A DNA stretch of 22,898 nucleotides, from the NCBI GenBank assembly GCA_026387255.1, contig JAPLMA010000051.1, forward strand, positions 1-22,898, given 5' to 3'. The position numbers and the translations under genes were made by a program. The stretch's first letter is position 1. Each line of letters opens with the position of its first letter. Of the stretch, positions 1 through 7,704 are shown one piece after another. The notes under the pieces are model-generated. The model did not search any database. It saw only the letters and a list, made by a program, of their open reading frames with translations, and was not told the origin of the DNA. This stretch comes from Candidatus Omnitrophota bacterium (GTDB taxonomy: Bacteria; Omnitrophota; Gorgyraeia; Gygaellales; Profunditerraquicolaceae).

Positions 1-1
1 T

Positions 2-202
2 AGCGAAACGGGACTATTTGTGCGGGAGAATAAGTCTGTTTGTGAAGTTTTTATAGAAGGAGAATGGGTTTCTCCGGAGACCGGCTTTGGCTGCCAAATG
101 CCTATTTCGGCCACAGAGGTGCATTCATTAATCTTAGAAGCCCTAAAGGATCACTATCATTCTGATCCAATATACAAAAACCGAACGTTTCCAGGATCTT
201 AA
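2..202 (+). CDS. C-terminal part of an unidentified protein (5' end outside window)
   Basis: The frame is open from the left edge of the window to a TAA at 200-202, giving the last 66 residues of a longer protein. A GTG at 20 could in principle start a 60-residue product, but the frame continues upstream without a stop and no Shine-Dalgarno sequence precedes that GTG. I therefore read it as a truncated 3' end. The peptide is rich in acidic and aromatic residues (for example EVFIEGEWVSPETGF) with no membrane segment or recognisable motif. It ends 6 bases before the DNA glycosylase start, so the two may be cotranscribed. I do not recognise the family. Confidence 0.4.
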   Translation, partial: SETGLFVRENKSVCEVFIEGEWVSPETGFGCQMPISATEVHSLILEALKDHYHSDPIYKNRTFPGS

Positions 203-208
203 TTTGAG

Positions 209-709
209 ATGAACTTAAGACTTCAGGGATTACAACCGATTATAGACAAAAGAACTAAAGTTTTGATACTTGGTTCTTTTCCTGGCAGTGACTCGCTAAA
301 AATGAAACAGTATTATGCTTACCGGAGAAATCAGTTTTGGGAGATTATGTCTGACATGCTCAAAAAAGACATCATGTCGTTGCGATATAATCGAAAAAAA
401 GAAGACTTGCTGCAAAATGGTGTGGGATTATGGGACGTCGTTAAGTCATGCCGAAGAACAGGAAGTCTGGATGAAAAAATCACAGACTGCCGCTTTAATG
501 ATTTAACAAAGTTAGTTAAAAAATATTCGAACATCAGGGTTATTTTTCTTAACGGCAGGAAATCGGAGAAGCTGTTTAAAACAGGATTTCCGACTCTTAA
601 AAGTAAAGTTCTATATTTGCCTTCTACAAGTCCTGCTAACGCTACAATTACGCTGAATCGGAAAATAAAATTGTGGCGAAAGATGCGAACTTATTTAGGC
701 TCTATTTAA
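209..709 (+). CDS. Hypoxanthine-type DNA glycosylase (DNA-deoxyinosine glycosylase, UDG superfamily)
   Basis: The 166-residue product matches the short UDG-superfamily enzymes that excise hypoxanthine (deaminated adenine) from DNA. Visible motifs are LGSFPGSDSL (residues 21-30, the first active-site loop), YYAYRRNQFW (35-44, the aromatic/RNxFW block), LWDVV (74-78), the strand VIFLNGRKS (111-119) and LPSTSPANA (137-145, the DNA-intercalating loop). Length is normal for the family and both ends look intact. The usual histidine in YYAHPRN is a tyrosine here, a small departure from what I remember of the family. It starts 6 bases after the preceding stop with only a weak ribosome site (TTTGAG). 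It would act in cytoplasmic base-excision repair. The family call is secure; the exact substrate is inferred. Confidence 0.85.
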   Translation: MNLRLQGLQPIIDKRTKVLILGSFPGSDSLKMKQYYAYRRNQFWEIMSDMLKKDIMSLRYNRKKEDLLQNGVGLWDVVKSCRRTGSLDEKITDCRFNDLTKLVKKYSNIRVIFLNGRKSEKLFKTGFPTLKSKVLYLPSTSPANATITLNRKIKLWRKMRTYLGSI

Positions 710-764
710 TATGAGTAAGTTTGACAGATTATTTTATCTAAGGTAAGACATAGGAGAAATCAAC

Positions 765-1283
765 ATGACCGCAATTGATTTATTATTACAAAAACTTCCT
801 TTGATTCGTCAGTGGATAGATATGACTTTAAAAGCCAATGCTTCTTACGCAAGGCCGATATCATATTATGGTTTTCAGGAGATCCCTAAATATTTCTCCC
901 AAGATATCCTTGTTTCTGTCAAAGTTGTGGAAGTGCAGAAAATACCAGTACCTCCTCTTGCGCAGATAGGGTTAAACCAATTGGGTGATTTTGAAAATGG
1001 CGATTACGCGGGAATCACTTATTTAGACACATATTTTCTTCTTACTCAAGAAGCGCATAAAGAAGCATTGCATTTTCACGAATTATGTCACATAGTACAA
1101 TGGAAATGCCTAGGATTAGATAAGTTCCTTATGGCCTATGCGCTTGGTTTGCTGCAAAATGGATATCGTAATAGTCCGCTAGAAGTTATGGCATACGAAT
1201 ATCAGATGATGTTTGAAAAGAAAATAGCTCCATTTAATATAGAAAAACAAATAGTAGATAAGCTTACCAATAATCCTATATGA
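765..1283 (+). CDS. HExxH putative zinc metallopeptidase-like protein
   Basis: This is a 172-residue soluble protein without a signal peptide. HFHELCHIVQW (residues 103-113) is an HExxH zinc-binding motif (H105, E106, H109). About 30 residues later SPLEVMAYE (137-145) supplies E140 and E145 as candidate third ligands, the arrangement of small gluzincin/ImmA-like metallopeptidase domains. No helix-turn-helix is fused to it. TAGGAGAA lies 8 bases before the ATG as a ribosome site, and a TTGACA at 721-726 is a possible -35 box, but I see no convincing -10. Its stop overlaps the start of the next gene by ATGA, implying coupled translation. Family membership and substrate are not established; only the metal-site geometry is visible. 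Confidence 0.6.
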   Translation: MTAIDLLLQKLPLIRQWIDMTLKANASYARPISYYGFQEIPKYFSQDILVSVKVVEVQKIPVPPLAQIGLNQLGDFENGDYAGITYLDTYFLLTQEAHKEALHFHELCHIVQWKCLGLDKFLMAYALGLLQNGYRNSPLEVMAYEYQMMFEKKIAPFNIEKQIVDKLTNNPI

Positions 1284-1870
1284 AAATAATCTGTTCCCGT
1301 TGTAAGATATTGTTAGGAGAACAAGAACCATTTGATAATCCTGCCGAAATAAAAGCCAAATGTACCGACTGTATTACTAAAGAAAAAGAAGAAGCCTCAA
1401 GATTTACGCCTAAGCCACTTCCGGGGCAAAAACAAGAAATAACATTGGAAAATGGTCTTAAAGGTGTGCTTTGGGTTGCAGAAAATAAAAAAGATAAACT
1501 TCTTCTTGGGGATCTGGCGGTTTCAGGAAAAAAGTTCTTTTGCACAAAATCCGGCCGGGAGAAATTCCAAGAGTACCTAAAAAGTTTAAAAGGTGAAGAT
1601 GTCGAAGTTTCACTTCTTCATTCTATGACTGTTAAATTAGACCCCGCCCAAAGAGGCCGTAAGAAAAAAGAAAATCCCCCTAAAACAGAAGAATCGAAAA
1701 AGAATCATAGTATTGATTATAACTGTACCATGAGAGTGCCTAAATACTATGTTCAGTTGATGTTTAATGACATGGCCGAGCGGATGGATAAAGTAATTAC
1801 ATTCCTTGCCAAGGCATCATACGAAGCATATGAAAAGGACTGTCAAAACACAGGTAAGTCGCTTAAATAA
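1280..1870 (+). CDS. Zinc-ribbon protein of unknown function
   Basis: The product has 196 residues. Two CxxC knuckles at the N-terminus (C5/C8 and C28/C31) form a zinc ribbon. A charged linker precedes a compact central domain (about residues 50-125, including LENGLKGVLW and FFCTKSGREKF), then a Lys/Pro-rich hinge (RGRKKKENPPK, 126-136) and a C-terminal helical segment (145-190). The layout suggests a nucleic-acid-binding or adaptor protein, but I do not recognise a family. The ATG lies inside the stop of the HExxH gene (ATGA overlap), so the two form a translationally coupled pair and probably act together. Confidence 0.6.
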   Translation: MKIICSRCKILLGEQEPFDNPAEIKAKCTDCITKEKEEASRFTPKPLPGQKQEITLENGLKGVLWVAENKKDKLLLGDLAVSGKKFFCTKSGREKFQEYLKSLKGEDVEVSLLHSMTVKLDPAQRGRKKKENPPKTEESKKNHSIDYNCTMRVPKYYVQLMFNDMAERMDKVITFLAKASYEAYEKDCQNTGKSLK

Positions 1871-1895
1871 AGACCTAATATAAAAAGGAGTAAAC

Positions 1896-2276
1896 ATGGA
1901 GATTAAGGTAAAAAACCAGCAGATGGGTTTCTTGAAAGGTTTGAAAATGAATAAAAAAGAAAAGTTAATAATAGAATTTAACCAAGCAATGTTAAATATT
2001 TACGAGGAAGCCAAGCGTAAATACGATTATAATGGTTTGAGATTTCTTCAAATGATTAAGGAACACGGTGGCTTGGAAGCCGCGAAAAGAATCATAAATG
2101 ACACCAATATTAAATTGCAAGGATTTACAGAATTATTTATGCGTGGCGGTCAAGAAGGACTTAATCTTACTGTAGAAGCATTGGTTCTTGATCCGAAATG
2201 GAGAGACTTATTTACTGATGCTGATAGAAAAATTGCTTCGGAAAGAATGAGAAAACTAGATCATAAAACTGCTTAA
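1896..2276 (+). CDS. Small conserved hypothetical protein, helical
   Basis: This 126-residue, mostly helical soluble protein has a strong ribosome site (AAAAGGAG) 6 bases before the ATG, which decides the start. The second half, from LEAAKRIIND to LTVEALVLDPKWRDLFTDAD and IASERM, follows a pattern I know from small uncharacterised proteins found beside mobile and restriction-type genes (a short helical unit, then VExLVLxPxxxxLFtxxE, then an AxxRL-like end). No catalytic motif is visible. It is the last gene before a long gene-free stretch and is probably cotranscribed with the two genes upstream (25-base gap). Function is unknown. Confidence 0.6.
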   Translation: MEIKVKNQQMGFLKGLKMNKKEKLIIEFNQAMLNIYEEAKRKYDYNGLRFLQMIKEHGGLEAAKRIINDTNIKLQGFTELFMRGGQEGLNLTVEALVLDPKWRDLFTDADRKIASERMRKLDHKTA

Positions 2277-2351
2277 TTTTTCTCCTCCAAATTTATCATT
2301 TCCTTCTCTGTAAAACCACAACTCCTCATTTATCAAGTGATTATAGTTTCC

Positions 2352-2363
2352 GAAAACGTTTTC
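2352..2363. promoter_or_regulatory. Perfect 12-base palindrome, operator-like
   Basis: GAAAACGTTTTC is a perfect palindrome with a central CG, the usual form of LacI/GalR-type operators. No such regulator is encoded in this window, so a regulatory role is inferred from shape alone. Confidence 0.3.
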
Positions 2364-2531
2364 TTTTCAAGGTAAAAACCCATTTAATTCTAAACCCATA
2401 TATTGCAGTAAGTTGTAATTATCCCTTTCCTAAAATCCCTAAATTTCTAATATATTTTTCTTTGTAACTACTAATATAACAACGAGTTACCACTATTTAA
2501 ATAAATCTTTTCTTCTTTGGGCAAATTCGAC

Positions 2532-2549
2532 AGGTAATTTACCTATAAT
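2532..2549 (+). promoter_or_regulatory. Operator-like inverted repeat overlapping a -10 box
   Basis: AGGTAA and TTACCT form 6-base arms around one T (2532-2544). The last T of the palindrome is the first base of TATAAT (2544-2549). A repressor bound here would block that -10 box. No good -35 box lies at standard distance: TTGGGC at 2517-2522 would need a 21-base spacer. The promoter is therefore uncertain. It would drive the cluster starting at 2688. Confidence 0.4.
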
Positions 2550-2687
2550 GTTAATACCAGTGATTTTGGCTTGAAACAAACTAAAAGAAATATCAAACTT
2601 TTGAACACAAATTCTATTTTTAAATATGAGAACACATATACCCAAAACAGGTTTTTCGAAACCGAAAATACAAAAGGAGGTCTTAAA

Positions 2688-3311
2688 ATGAATAATACCA
2701 ATGAGTTAAACCAAAATCTATGTTTCCATGGATTCCAGAAAGATAAAGCCTGTTTTTTCTGTGCCCAAAGTGAAGTTTATTTTCAAAGGGATATAGAGGT
2801 CTATGAGGGAATGTATACAAAAACCAGTAATTTATCCTTTGGATTGGCCTTTGAATTAGCCCAAAGGATCAAACTTTGGAAAGAAGCTACAAAAAATATT
2901 AATTTGAGAGATTATTTTCAAGCCATCAAGAAGTCCCAGAAAATTTTATGGTCTGAGAACTCCTTAAGACAAGCATATACTGTTGCCTTGGAATTCTCAG
3001 ATTTATTAGAAAAGAAACAAACCAGACCTTGCTTTTCAAGTTATAGAGAAATTGCGAATTCTGGAATTTCCCCAGAGGAAAAACAAGAAATTCGTCAGAT
3101 TGCAGAGAATGAAGAACTTAGTTTTAAAGAAGTAAGAAAACTAGTCAAAACAAAATCCAAAAGAAAGGAGGTAGAAGAAAACAATTCAGAAATCAAAAAA
3201 GAAATTGTCTATCACACAGAAGAAGATTTTTTAAAACAGATCAGAGAACTGTTTCAAAGACACAAAGATTTAGAGAGTGGTACAGTTATAACCTTAAAAT
3301 TCACAAAATAA
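2688..3311 (+). CDS. Phage-cluster protein with Cys/His knuckle
   Basis: The product has 207 residues from the ATG at 2688, chosen because AAAGGAGG lies 8 bases upstream. Near the N-terminus CFH (12-14) and CFFC (22-25) could form a small zinc site. The middle is helical. Residues 118-155 (SYREIANSGISPEEKQEI, then LSFKEVRKLVK) resemble the helical DNA-binding part of ParB-like proteins, which would fit the ParB-like domain encoded two genes downstream. The tail is highly charged, with an ordered last segment (EEDFLKQIRELFQRH, GTVITLKF). It is the first gene of a tightly packed cluster leading to the terminase genes, with a 13-base gap to the next. I do not recognise a family. Confidence 0.6.
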   Translation: MNNTNELNQNLCFHGFQKDKACFFCAQSEVYFQRDIEVYEGMYTKTSNLSFGLAFELAQRIKLWKEATKNINLRDYFQAIKKSQKILWSENSLRQAYTVALEFSDLLEKKQTRPCFSSYREIANSGISPEEKQEIRQIAENEELSFKEVRKLVKTKSKRKEVEENNSEIKKEIVYHTEEDFLKQIRELFQRHKDLESGTVITLKFTK

Positions 3312-3324
3312 AAAGGAGGAAAAG

Positions 3325-3846
3325 ATGGACATGTATACTAATGTAAACAAGCTATTAAAGATTAAATCTATTAATTCGAAAGTAATGACCTTGGATGATG
3401 ACTCGCAATGGCAGTTTTTCCCGGCGACGAAATCTCTTTCAGCATGGCGAGTAGATGATCAGGTTGTTATTGAAATGAAAGGTGGGATATTCTCGTTGTA
3501 TAGGGCTATAAACAAAACCAGAAAAAATGATGAAACTGGAGTTGCTCTGATTAACGCATCGAGCGATATCAGTAAATCCTTGGGTAATGACGGTTCAGCC
3601 GAAGAATATACTAATATTAGTATGGAAATTACGATTAAGGATGTATCGCTCGATTTGATTTGGTTGCGCGATGGTTCTAAGTGGCAAATGTATAATCCAG
3701 CACTCGGGGTTCCGGGTTTCTGGGAAGTTGGTGATCCGGTGATTGTAACCCGCCGTATCGCAATAAAGATAAGCAAGATTTATGAAATGTTGAATATAAA
3801 GACTGGGGTAACCTTGATGGCGGTCTTTTTGGGGTATGAACAATGA
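3325..3846 (+). CDS. Duplicated beta-rich domain protein, unknown function
   Basis: AAAAGGAGGAAAAG precedes the ATG, a very strong ribosome site. The 173-residue protein is an internal duplication. Residues 13-52 (KIKSINSKVMTLDDDSQWQ, then WRVDDQVVIE) align with residues 104-144 (IKDVSLDLIWLRDGSKWQ, then WEVGDPVIVT). Each unit has the pattern IKxxxxxxxxLxDxSxWQ, an aromatic-rich stretch, W-x-V-x-D-x-V-I/V. This suggests two small beta-barrel (SH3- or OB-like) modules joined by a linker. There is no signal peptide or membrane span. Its stop overlaps the methyltransferase start by ATGA, so translation is coupled. It may be an accessory or structural protein of the cluster; the function is unknown. 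Confidence 0.6.
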   Translation: MDMYTNVNKLLKIKSINSKVMTLDDDSQWQFFPATKSLSAWRVDDQVVIEMKGGIFSLYRAINKTRKNDETGVALINASSDISKSLGNDGSAEEYTNISMEITIKDVSLDLIWLRDGSKWQMYNPALGVPGFWEVGDPVIVTRRIAIKISKIYEMLNIKTGVTLMAVFLGYEQ

Positions 3847-5102
3847 ATATCCAGAAAATACATATCAATCAAATAAACCCTGCAGCATATAATCCTAGGA
3901 TTGACTTAAAGCCAGGTGATCCGGATTATGAAAAGCTTAAGAAAAGCATCGACACCTTTGGTTATGTTGAACCATTGGTGTGGAATAGCCGAACTGGTAA
4001 TCTTGTTGGCGGGCATCAACGGTTGAAGATCCTCCTTGAGCAAGGCGTCAAGGAGGTGGAGGTCAGTGTAGTTGATCTTGATTCAGAAAAAGAAAAAGCC
4101 CTGAATTTAGCCCTAAATAGGATTCGCGGCGATTGGGATAAAGAAAAACTCGGGGCGCTTTTGGATGAGTTAAGCAAAAGCCCCGATTTTGATGTTATTT
4201 TAACTGGTTTTGATATTCCTGAAATCAGCGGAATACTTGACCAGTTAGAGGAAGCCAAGGAAGACAGTTTTGATTTTGAGGGCGAAGTAAACAAGATCAA
4301 GAATCCCAAGACCAAGCCGGGCGATATTATTGAGCTTGGAGAACACCGGATTCTGTGCGGTGATGCTTCTAAGCTTGAGGATTTAGCCAAGCTTTTAATG
4401 AACGAAAAAGTCGGGTTAATTCATACTGACCCGCCGTATAACGTGGATTATTACGGAGGAGCAAGGCCGAATGAGCAATCACGTCCAGCCACCCATAAAT
4501 TATGGGATAGGATTTATTCGGACAATCTGCCTCAGGATGAATATGAGAAGTGGCTCAAGACGATTTTGTCCAATGCAGCAGCTTACCTATTACCTGGAGC
4601 TGCTGTTTACATTTGGAATGGACATAAACAATTTGGGCCGATGTATCTTATGCTCGCAGAATTGAACTTCCACATTTCCTGCGTAATCACTTGGGCTAAG
4701 CCGACGTTTGCTTTAGGCTATGGAGACTATCAGCAGCAGACAGAGTTTTGTTTATATGGTTGGAAGGAGAAGGGCGGAAGCCATAAATGGTACGGTCCTA
4801 ACAACGAATCTACTCTTTGGCAGATAAAACGCGACAATACAGCCGACTATATCCACCCAACTCAAAAACCCGTTGCCATAGCGCATCGGGCCATAAGAAA
4901 TAGTTCCAAGCGTGGAGATATTGTGCTGGATTTGTTTTTGGGATCGGGAACAACTCTGATAGCAGCAGAATCATTAAAACGAAGATGCTTCGGCACAGAA
5001 ATCGACCCAGCTTATTGCGACGGGATTGTTAAACGGTATGTAAAGTGTGCCGGGAAAGAGAAAGTCTCCCCGGAAGTATTAGCCAAATATGAAATTTATT
5101 AA
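3843..5102 (+). CDS. ParB-like domain fused to N6-adenine/N4-cytosine DNA methyltransferase
   Basis: The 419-residue fusion begins with a ParB/sulfiredoxin-like domain (about residues 3-110) showing NPRIDL, IDTFGYVEPLVWN and LVGGHQRLK (G56-K62, the usual phosphate or nucleotide pocket). The methyltransferase domain follows, with catalytic DPPYN at 196-200 and the S-adenosylmethionine motif LDLFLGSGTT at 362-371. Catalytic motif before SAM motif is the beta-class order. HPTQKP, typical of these enzymes, precedes the SAM motif. No restriction endonuclease is nearby and the terminase genes follow, so it is most likely an orphan phage-type enzyme marking phage or host DNA. The fusion type is common in phages and mobile elements. 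All key residues are intact. Confidence 0.88.
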   Translation: MNIQKIHINQINPAAYNPRIDLKPGDPDYEKLKKSIDTFGYVEPLVWNSRTGNLVGGHQRLKILLEQGVKEVEVSVVDLDSEKEKALNLALNRIRGDWDKEKLGALLDELSKSPDFDVILTGFDIPEISGILDQLEEAKEDSFDFEGEVNKIKNPKTKPGDIIELGEHRILCGDASKLEDLAKLLMNEKVGLIHTDPPYNVDYYGGARPNEQSRPATHKLWDRIYSDNLPQDEYEKWLKTILSNAAAYLLPGAAVYIWNGHKQFGPMYLMLAELNFHISCVITWAKPTFALGYGDYQQQTEFCLYGWKEKGGSHKWYGPNNESTLWQIKRDNTADYIHPTQKPVAIAHRAIRNSSKRGDIVLDLFLGSGTTLIAAESLKRRCFGTEIDPAYCDGIVKRYVKCAGKEKVSPEVLAKYEIY

Positions 5103-5117
5103 AAGGAGGGAATAAAG

Positions 5118-5792
5118 ATGTCAAACGAAAAAGAACCAATAAAAGAACCGCAGCTGCCAGCCATTAAAATCATTAAGCAGATTCAAGACGGAACACTCGA
5201 TGCGGAAAAACTGCCTAAGGAGATGCGCCAGACCTGTGTTGAATGTTTACTTACGCAATTTTGGCCTGTCTCTAAGATAGCAGCCTTTTTAAAGAAAGAT
5301 GACAGAACAATTCAACGCGATAAAAAGGAAATCGAGCAAAGGAATTCAGAGAAGCCTTCAATAGATTATGCTTTGGAGCTAATCTCCGAATTAATGCGCA
5401 AAGCCAATGCTACTCAGGAGCATTTGATGTCGTTGGCTCGTGAAGACGGTGCTTCCGTTCAGGAAAAGTCGCAGGCAGCGTTCTACCTATGGAAGGCCAT
5501 TCAAGAACAAATGAAACTTTTGCAGAGTCTGGGTTATTTGTCAGAGCAGTCAATGAAAATTCAAGCCAACATAGCTCAGGAAACCACGAAAGATACTACA
5601 AAATTAAAAGAAGAGCTGGCTGAAGCTGAGAAGATTGTCAATGAAACAGGCAGAGCCGGTGATCCGGTTATCGCAAACCTTATTAAATCCATTAAGCAGG
5701 AAATCGCCACAGCCGAGGCAAATAATAATATGGATGAATTAAAGAAGGCTGTTGCCGAGCCTAAAAAAGAAACGGGGGATTCCAATGCGTAA
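5118..5792 (+). CDS. Putative terminase small subunit (HTH protein)
   Basis: AAAAGGAGGG lies 8-9 bases before the ATG of this 224-residue soluble protein. A helix-turn-helix is visible at about residues 46-75 (QFWPVSKIAAFLKKDDRTIQ, then RDKKEIE), followed by a long helical region and a coiled-coil tail rich in Glu/Lys/Ala (150-220). The HTH plus oligomerising helices, immediately before and overlapping by 8 bases the large terminase gene, is the layout of small terminase subunits that recognise phage DNA and activate packaging. No small-terminase family is recognisable by sequence alone, so the call rests mainly on position and architecture. Confidence 0.55.
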   Translation: MSNEKEPIKEPQLPAIKIIKQIQDGTLDAEKLPKEMRQTCVECLLTQFWPVSKIAAFLKKDDRTIQRDKKEIEQRNSEKPSIDYALELISELMRKANATQEHLMSLAREDGASVQEKSQAAFYLWKAIQEQMKLLQSLGYLSEQSMKIQANIAQETTKDTTKLKEELAEAEKIVNETGRAGDPVIANLIKSIKQEIATAEANNNMDELKKAVAEPKKETGDSNA

Positions 5793-7476
5793 AACGACAA
5801 ATAAATTAAAACTTCTGCGTAAAGAATTAGGCCGGAATTCTATCCTGGATTTCGCCAAAATATACTTTCCGCAGTACATGACGAGTTCGTCTCCTTCTTT
5901 CCATGGAGATATCTGCAAATCTTTAATGGATATTTCCGAGAAACGGAACGGCCGTCTTGCCGTTGCCGCTCCCCGCGGGCATGCTAAAAGCACTGTAGCG
6001 AGTTTATTCTATGTGCTGTGGTCTATTTGCTATAACAAGGAGAAATTCATCCTGATTCTATCGGCCACAGCAAAACAAGCTCAAACCCTGCTGGCGGATA
6101 TCACAAGAGCTTTGGAAACCAATACCAGGCTGTTGGAAGATTTCTCTGATATTTTTTCGGATAATCTTGATGTTAAGACAAAGTGGACGCAGCATGAGAT
6201 TATCACAAAAAACGGTATTAAAGTAACCGCGCTGGGGCGGGAGCAGGATATGCGCGGCTTGAGACACCAAGAAGACAGGCCCACGCTTATTATCCTTGAT
6301 GACATTGATAGCGAGAAGAATACCTACAACGCCGATTCCAGAGAGAAACTCTTTAATTTATTTACCAAGACTATCCTTAAGGCAGGGGCCCTTAAAGGCG
6401 CGGTGAAAGAATGTAATGTAGTTACTGTTGGAACGCTTTTGCATCCTGATTCTTTATTAAGCAGGCTGATAAAACAAGAGCAATTTCCGGATTGGAACAA
6501 AATGTTTTACAAGGCAGTTATTAATTTCTCTGAACACAAAGATTTGTGGCAGACATGGAGCAATATTCTTTTTGGAAGAGGAGAGCTTTATGAAGAGGAA
6601 TATGGTTTAAAGGCAGCAGACAAATTCTTTGAGGTGCATAAACAGGAAATGCTGGAAGGTACGAAAGTCCTCTGGCCGGAAATAGAAGACTACTATCAAT
6701 TAATGAAGATAAGGGAGATTGAAGGGGCTTATGCTTTTGATTCTGAGAAACAAAATAATCCTACGAGTTCAGGAGACTCCCGTTATGATCCTGATAACTT
6801 TACTTATTGGGACAAGGATTATGCTGATGCAGAGCAACTCATTGCATCTTTCGGGGACGATTATAGCATCATTGGCGCTTGTGATCCTAGCGTAGGAATG
6901 GCAAATAACCGCGCTGATTATTCAGCAATCATTATTTTAGCCAAACACAAGGGGCATCTTTATGTTCTTGATGCCGATATCAAACAAAGGTCGCAGGATG
7001 ATTTGGTTCAGTCTATTATCAATTTTTGCGATATCTACAGGCATATGGAAAAGTTTGTGATCGAGGCGAATTTGTTCCCTGAGTTGCTTGTTAAGTATGT
7101 CCGTGAACGCGCAGAACAAGAAAATGTTATAGCTCCATTAAAGGAGACACGCAATACGAGAAACAAAGAATTAAGAATTTTCGGCATGGAAACGTATATC
7201 ACGAAAGGGATAATTTTGTTTTCCAGAAGCCAGCAGATTTTACTGGATCAGTTAAAGTATTTTCCAAGAGACACCCATGATGACGGGCCGGACGCACTCG
7301 AGATGGCCTTAAGAGAAGCGGAGAAGGATGGAATCGGTTTTGTAGATCTGGGGAAGAAAAGAGATCGTCACGGTAGGACTGAAGATGATCCTGATTTTAA
7401 TCGGACGACCCCCGAAGAAGATGCGCAAGACGCAGATGATGACGATAACGGTAATCCGTTTGTCGTGTTATCCTGA
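5785..7476 (+). CDS. terL: Phage terminase large subunit (packaging ATPase and nuclease)
   Basis: The 563-residue product has both terminase domains intact. In the ATPase, AAPRGHAKST (residues 61-70, K68) is Walker A and LIILDDID (168-175) is Walker B. In the RNase H-like nuclease, the acidic residues are D367 (GACDPSVG), D396/D398 (VLDAD), E427 (VIEAN) and the HDDGPDALEMA block (D499, D500, D503). The nuclease half matches the psiM2 ORF9-like terminase family (TIGR01630). An upstream in-frame TTG at 5752 is possible, but I chose the ATG at 5785 because GGGGGAT lies just before it and it leaves only an 8-base overlap with the preceding gene. The C-terminus is a very acidic tail. A portal gene would normally follow; none does. 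Confidence 0.88.
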   Translation: MRKTTNKLKLLRKELGRNSILDFAKIYFPQYMTSSSPSFHGDICKSLMDISEKRNGRLAVAAPRGHAKSTVASLFYVLWSICYNKEKFILILSATAKQAQTLLADITRALETNTRLLEDFSDIFSDNLDVKTKWTQHEIITKNGIKVTALGREQDMRGLRHQEDRPTLIILDDIDSEKNTYNADSREKLFNLFTKTILKAGALKGAVKECNVVTVGTLLHPDSLLSRLIKQEQFPDWNKMFYKAVINFSEHKDLWQTWSNILFGRGELYEEEYGLKAADKFFEVHKQEMLEGTKVLWPEIEDYYQLMKIREIEGAYAFDSEKQNNPTSSGDSRYDPDNFTYWDKDYADAEQLIASFGDDYSIIGACDPSVGMANNRADYSAIIILAKHKGHLYVLDADIKQRSQDDLVQSIINFCDIYRHMEKFVIEANLFPELLVKYVRERAEQENVIAPLKETRNTRNKELRIFGMETYITKGIILFSRSQQILLDQLKYFPRDTHDDGPDALEMALREAEKDGIGFVDLGKKRDRHGRTEDDPDFNRTTPEEDAQDADDDDNGNPFVVLS

Positions 7477-7676
7477 GTAATATTTAGTAGATTATTTTAG
7501 AATAGAACAGGTCGTTTGGGGTACGACATTTTATGTTTTTCAGAATGTCCTTGGACAAGAGAGCGACAACAGTAAGTATTTGAAATGCAATAGTTTAGTG
7601 TTTCTCTGTTCTTTGAAAAGGGTGACAAAAAGAGACAAATTCGGACAAAAAATCTATCTCTTATAAGCTTAATTTC
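7477..7676. other. Gene-free stretch after terL
   Basis: No convincing gene lies here. A 64-codon frame on the minus strand (7497-7691) has no ribosome site or recognisable product. Another minus-strand frame reads LLSKDILKNIKCRTPNDLF before a stop near 7487, which could be the tail of a decayed gene. This is the junction between the phage-type cluster and the accessory array. Confidence 0.4.
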
Positions 7677-7704
7677 TTGATATTTGCCCAATTTCCTATA
7701 TAAT
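7677..7704 (+). promoter_or_regulatory. Promoter of repeat element R1
   Basis: TTGATA (7677-7682), a 16-base spacer and a perfect TATAAT (7699-7704). The same arrangement occurs at 13063-13090 in a related element, with the spacer also largely conserved. Confidence 0.65.

Larger units (their letters stand above)
2277..2687. other. Gene-free leader of the phage-type cluster
   Basis: These 411 bases are very AT-rich and have stops in all frames except a weak TTG-started extension of the next gene (from 2571), which I reject because the internal ATG at 2688 has a far better ribosome site. The stretch holds two palindromes annotated separately (2352-2363 and 2532-2544) and a TATAAT at 2544-2549. 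I see no RNA gene, repeat or transposon end. Confidence 0.6.

Noticed and set aside
2571..2687. N-terminal extension of the Cys/His protein from a TTG at 2571.
   Set aside because: No ribosome site at the TTG. AAAGGAGG before the ATG at 2688 is much stronger, and the extension is low-complexity Asn/Lys/Thr sequence.
4016..4390. 124-codon minus-strand frame inside the methyltransferase gene.
   Set aside because: Ser/Ile/Leu-rich shadow of a well-supported + strand gene with intact catalytic motifs.
3843..5102. A complete restriction-modification system around the methyltransferase.
   Set aside because: No restriction endonuclease or specificity gene is adjacent; the neighbours are phage packaging genes.
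7497..7691. 64-codon minus-strand frame after terL.
   Set aside because: No ribosome site, no recognisable motif, and it overlaps the conserved promoter of R1.
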